Origin: Schistocephalus solidus
Lineage: Eukaryota > Platyhelminthes > Cestoda > Diphyllobothriidea > Diphyllobothriidae
Length of the DNA stretch: 64,000 nt
Assembly: GCA_017591395.1 (NCBI GenBank)
Contig: WEDG01002875.1
Location: forward strand, 124,001-188,000
Reading direction: 5' to 3'
Part shown: positions 60,268 through 64,000 of the stretch, piece after piece
How the letters are laid out: each line of letters starts with the position of its first letter
How positions within the stretch are numbered: position 1 is the stretch's first letter
Made by a program: the position numbers and the translations under genes
Notes under the pieces: model-generated
What the model saw: only the letters and a program-made list of their open reading frames with translations
Databases searched by the model: none
Told to the model about the DNA's origin: nothing

Positions 60268-62269
60268 GTATGCCCTCAATTTTTTTTCTATTTTGGCAGT
60301 TTTGTCATTTATATGGGATTTCGTCCCATATCCGTTAAAGGTTAACGGACATTCTGAAATGTGCTTTCGACATTTGGAGGATCCCTTCAGTTGGGTTGTA
60401 ATATCGATGAGCATGCAGCCTTATCTCGTGATACTTCAAACATGCCAGGATGTTGAAATTTTAATGCAATTTACTTTGGCAACCTTCAGAAGTCCCATCA
60501 GATCAAAATGGCTTCTTATTATTGGAATGCCTTTTTAGCAGATTTTCGTTGTTCTAATACATTTAAATATCCGTTGCAGGGTTACTTCTCAAAAATGATC
60601 TTTTACTCATTTGATAGGCCATGCCGTCATCTTTAAATTTTATGCGCAAGGAAAGGCTCTTTTCCCCTTTTAAAACTTTCTTATTATGCGATTTCCTAAA
60701 TCGTACGACGCCCATTCCAATTGCATCGTATCTGCCCGTTTACTAATGCACCTCTTGAATTAAACAACATAGTTCATATCCATTGCAAAACTTGATGAGC
60801 ACTTACGGGCAGTAAAGGCATAGAGGAACCTGTGCTTTCGTCTGAACATAAAGCATAAAGCTCGTAGATTTTAACCCCTAAGCGCAAATGCTAAGGCAGA
60901 TCGAGCCCAAAATTATTCGGTGATTGAAAATCCTAAAACCCAAATGTGCGCTTCCTTTAAATATAATAGTTTGCCAAAGAACTTATTCCCTAATAAAACA
61001 ATGCCAGAACAAAAAATGTTTTTATGCATGGTTCTGTGAGATACATTTGAATTTTTAAGGGCATTTCAAATCAATAGACCAAATTTATGGTCATTTTTTA
61101 CCGAGTGTGGTTTCAGCATGCGGCCAAACGGATGCGCATTCAACTGCCATCACCTTGGAATGTCTGAAATATTACGGGCTTATGCCACACGATGGTCACT
61201 ATGACAGCGCCACTTAATTAATCTTTCTTAGCCTAAAACTCGTGTCAAATTTCGGGTAACATTTCATGCGATTGATTTCTGGCCGTAGAGTAATAGAAAA
61301 GGATAGCTTCAATACTCACCCCTCTAAACAACGGCACGTTTTTTGTGATCGCAAACTGTTGAAGCAACAGAAGGGCATGTCATTCTTCCTAGTTCAACTC
61401 GGTTTCACCTCTTGATTACTCATTTCTTGTTGATGCGGAATTACCCAAGTGCACTGGATATCGGTGCTCCATTCCGTTTAAGCATGAAAACTTCATATTT
61501 TTTCCGCACATGGGCTGTTATGTCCTTCGTTGGGGATTTACATTTCTGACTTAAAAGTCACGTGCGAATGCCGTGTGTTTACAAAAGTAATCGTGCGTAC
61601 CATTCCTGCCCCAGTCAAATGTTTTATATCCCCCTGTCCTGAGTTATCTGTTCCTTAACTACCTCGCTCTCGGATTTCATATGAACGTTATGTACCAGGT
61701 AGAAGCGAAAATAAACCTCAGCGAGAGAAAATGAGGGGAGTGGGTCAAAGTTGTAACCATAAGTGCATGCTTAACCCCCTCTGTTATTTTCACTGCTAAC
61801 AGATCTAATTTTTTTCTCACGTAGCATGGGTAAAACAGCATCAACAGGTAAAATGATGGGAAATATCGATGAGAAATTAAGTTATAAAAGGAGACATCGT
61901 TTCTATCGTCCACTGACGTCAGTCACCTGCTGATAGCTTACTTCTCCAGGCTAGCAGAATCAGTGGTGTTCACTAGCTGCATATGATAAGTGTACGAGAT
62001 TTGGCTCATGACTGGTATACTTCACATAATAAGGCCATCTCTGATCGCTTCAGAGTTTTCTTTCCCGCAATTACTTTCTGTTTTGCCCTTCGCGAAAAGA
62101 ATGCTGGAGAGATTGACACCTTTTGCAGAAGTGCAATGAATTTTCATTCTGTTTTTTCATCAGGGAAATGGAGGTTGACTTACTCTGGCGGACTCTAATG
62201 CTTAATTCGAGTTTCCTAGCAATGGTACCGTTTCTGACTTAATAACTTTGCCCAGTTGTCAGGGCGGAT
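60268..62269. other. Intron or downstream region, mostly empty
   Basis: It holds Rep3 at 61010-61275 and short chance frames. No further exon that matches phase 0 was recognised. Confidence 0.5.
61010..61275 (+). repeat. Rep3 dispersed AT-rich repeat, copy 3
   Basis: AGATACATTTGAATTTTTAA and, later, CAAATTTCGGGTAACATTTC are collinear with the copies at 17050 and 40570. Confidence 0.65.
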
Positions 62270-62858
62270 GCAGTATAGAGGTGAATGTTCGCATTTCAGG
62301 TGCGTATATAAGTAAAGAACGAGGATATTCGCTCATCGGAATCAGGACTTTATTCATCTGAGCTTTAGAACTCTTACCGGAGTTCACCGTCAGAGATAGT
62401 GGCAACAAAAAAAGCAGCAGTTATAGGGGCAGGGGCCAATAAAACACCATAAACACCAATCCGGCGGTGATAATGCCGGGCTCTTTATGCCGGCGCCAGA
62501 TCGACAAATCGATTGACTTATTTCTCATCAGAGGCCCAGGCTTCGATCAATTCCTGGCTTTTCTTGCTTCTGGCATGGTCGATTATCATCGGGGTTGCGA
62601 CATTAAACTCTTGACCGGCTTCGTAGGTGTGCGTAACCATTTTTGATAATCCGTCACCTCGTCTCACAACAACCTTATGTTCGTGATTGCGTGATCCAAG
62701 CATACGTCCAGTATGTCTTGTGTAGTAAAGATAACAGCTTAGGTACGGGATGCGATACAATACACCCGACTGCTCATTGTGCTTTAATCGATCCTTGATT
62801 TTCATGACCCTGCTACGCATGGTAATTTTGTGCGGGTGTGCAATTCTAACACCTCACG
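62270..62858 (-). mobile_element. PLE 3' end fragment with decayed GIY-YIG endonuclease
   Basis: The minus-strand frame at 62518-62820 reads SGVLYRIPYLSCYLYYTRHT, then GRMLGSRNHEHKVVVRRGDG and ELIEAWASDEK. The paired cysteines and YTGQTG of the 41-kb copies are altered (YYTRHTG), so it is inactive. The non-coding tail (CTTTATTCATCTGAGCTTTA) matches the tails at 41022 and 42828. It extends slightly further (GTATATAAGTAAAG), which helps place the element's 3' end. It is cut off at 62858 by Rep1. Confidence 0.82.
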
Positions 62859-64000
62859 GCAGTTCGACCGTCGATTTCGACAAGGTCCACCGTATGCTCC
62901 ACACCAGGTGGTGCAGGGACGGTGACTTGCGTGTGAATTAGTTTTAAGTGATAGTAGCCTTGCGCTGCAGCTACCGCACTCTTTCCACCTCCCCCACCTG
63001 AGCCCGGTGTCAAGACAGAGTCAAGAAGACCGGAGATGGGAGAGGGCGCATGTGGCTGGCGCGGCCGGAGCCGCCCCTGGGCGTGCCACCAAACCTGGCT
63101 CGGATTACACGGAGTGGGAGTGCCATAAAGGCTACATTAAGAAGGAGTCATTGCAACCTGACTCTCAGTCCGCCAGTCAGCCACTCCACACAAAACAAAC
63201 ATTGGGCTGACCACGCGGTCCGAGTTATCCCGTCAGTTGGAAACCTTCCAAGCCACGGCTTTTAGCGCACCGTGATAGGTTCAAGCGCGTCAGATTGTTT
63301 ATAGTGAGAAAAATACGCTGAGCTCTCGACTACTCTCTCCCCCACCCCCACAATCAGACCACTGGCCGAGCCGGTCAGTTGTCTGATGCGGAAGCAGGCG
63401 CAGCTGCTGGTGACCTCGTCTACGTGTACTACGTACACGACCTGGCCCCCCAAACACAAGCACCAGGATTTCACACAACAGGAGGTTGAACGGCTTACAT
63501 CTCACATGTGTGAGGTATCCAGAGGTCACGTTAAGAAGGAGCCATCGCAGCCTGACTCTCAGATCACCAGTCAGCCACACCACACACACAAATTGGACTA
63601 ACTGCGAGGTCTGAGTGTAATTTTCAGTTGGCAACCTTCCAACCGCGGCACTCAACGTTACCGCCCTCTCTTCTCCTCCCCCACCTGAGCCCGGTCTCAC
63701 GACACAGGCAAGAATACCGAAGATGAGAGAGGTCGCAGGTGGCTGGCGCGGCCGGAGCCGCCACTGGGCGTACCACCACACCTGGCTCGGATCCCACAGA
63801 GTGGGAGTGCTATAAAGACCACATTAAGAAGGAGCCATTGCAGCCTGACTCTCAGTCCGCCAGTCAGCCACTCCACACAAAACACACATTGGGCTGACCA
63901 CGCGGTCCGAGTTATCCCGTCAGTTGGCAACCTTCCAAGCCACGGCTTTTAGCGCACCGTGATATTTTCAAGCGCGTCATATTGTTTATAGTGAGGAACA
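62859..64000 (-). repeat. Rep1 array, inverted relative to the left-end array
   Basis: It reads the reverse complement of 1741-3205, from the GGCAGTTCGACCGTCGATTT end through CTCAGTCCGCCAGTCAGCC and the TGTTTATAGTGAG marker (63296 and 63983). At least 1.6 units are present, and the array runs off the window. Frames within it are repeat-derived. Confidence 0.85.

Noticed and set aside
1..64000. CRISPR array, prokaryotic operon, rRNA
   Set aside because: There are no regularly spaced identical short repeats, no ribosome-binding-site gene clusters and no rRNA-like conserved stretches. The content is eukaryotic.

Overview
The window looks like nuclear DNA of a flatworm, most likely a tapeworm of the diphyllobothriidean type (Spirometra / Schistocephalus / Dibothriocephalus grade). 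I infer this from short exons with GT-AG introns up to about 5.4 kb, degraded Penelope-like (PLE) and zinc-finger-tailed non-LTR retroelements of the kind common in platyhelminth genomes, and interstitial sequence resembling TTAGGG telomere repeats. There are no operons, no prokaryotic genes and no CRISPR array.

One host gene can be read with confidence. It is a plus-strand RhoGEF of the Lbc/ARHGEF type (Dbl-homology domain, pleckstrin-homology domain, coiled coil, Ser-rich tail). Twelve supported exons lie at 22967-23133, 26714-26946, 32318-32440, 35339-35456, 39410-39688, 44899-44990, 45411-45621, 48158-48577, 50186-50262, 54456-54573, 54977-55023 and 60028-60267. All eleven junctions keep reading frame with GT...AG borders and join to about 708 residues. 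The N-terminus lies upstream (two 38-base candidate exons at 17564 and 20007 also fit the phase chain), and the stop codon is probably beyond the right edge. The protein should load GTP onto a Rho GTPase, but the usual Lys-Tyr-Pro of the DH core reads Lys-Val-Glu here.

Everything else is repeat-derived or unrecognised. Left end (1-3.2 kb): a frameshifted retroelement ORF tail with five C2H2 fingers, then a GC-rich tandem repeat (called Rep1 here). 3.2-12.4 kb: no recognisable gene, apart from one weak two-exon secreted-peptide candidate. 12.4-14.0 kb: a hAT transposon with long terminal inverted repeats and an internally deleted transposase. 17-60 kb: the RhoGEF introns, carrying six copies of a MITE-like element whose core is degenerate telomere-like repeat, a head-to-head pair of PLE 3' ends with an RT remnant (41-42.8 kb), a second PLE family (55.6-56.4 kb), another zinc-finger retroelement tail (45.7 kb), and several Rep1, Rep2 and Rep3 copies. 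Right end (62.3-64 kb): a truncated PLE endonuclease abutting a second Rep1 array, inverted relative to the one at the left end.

The most unusual item is the telomere-core MITE family. Next come the inverted PLE pair, the inverted Rep1 arrays about 60 kb apart, and the divergent RhoGEF core motif. Family assignments rest on reading motifs by eye; no alignment or search was run.
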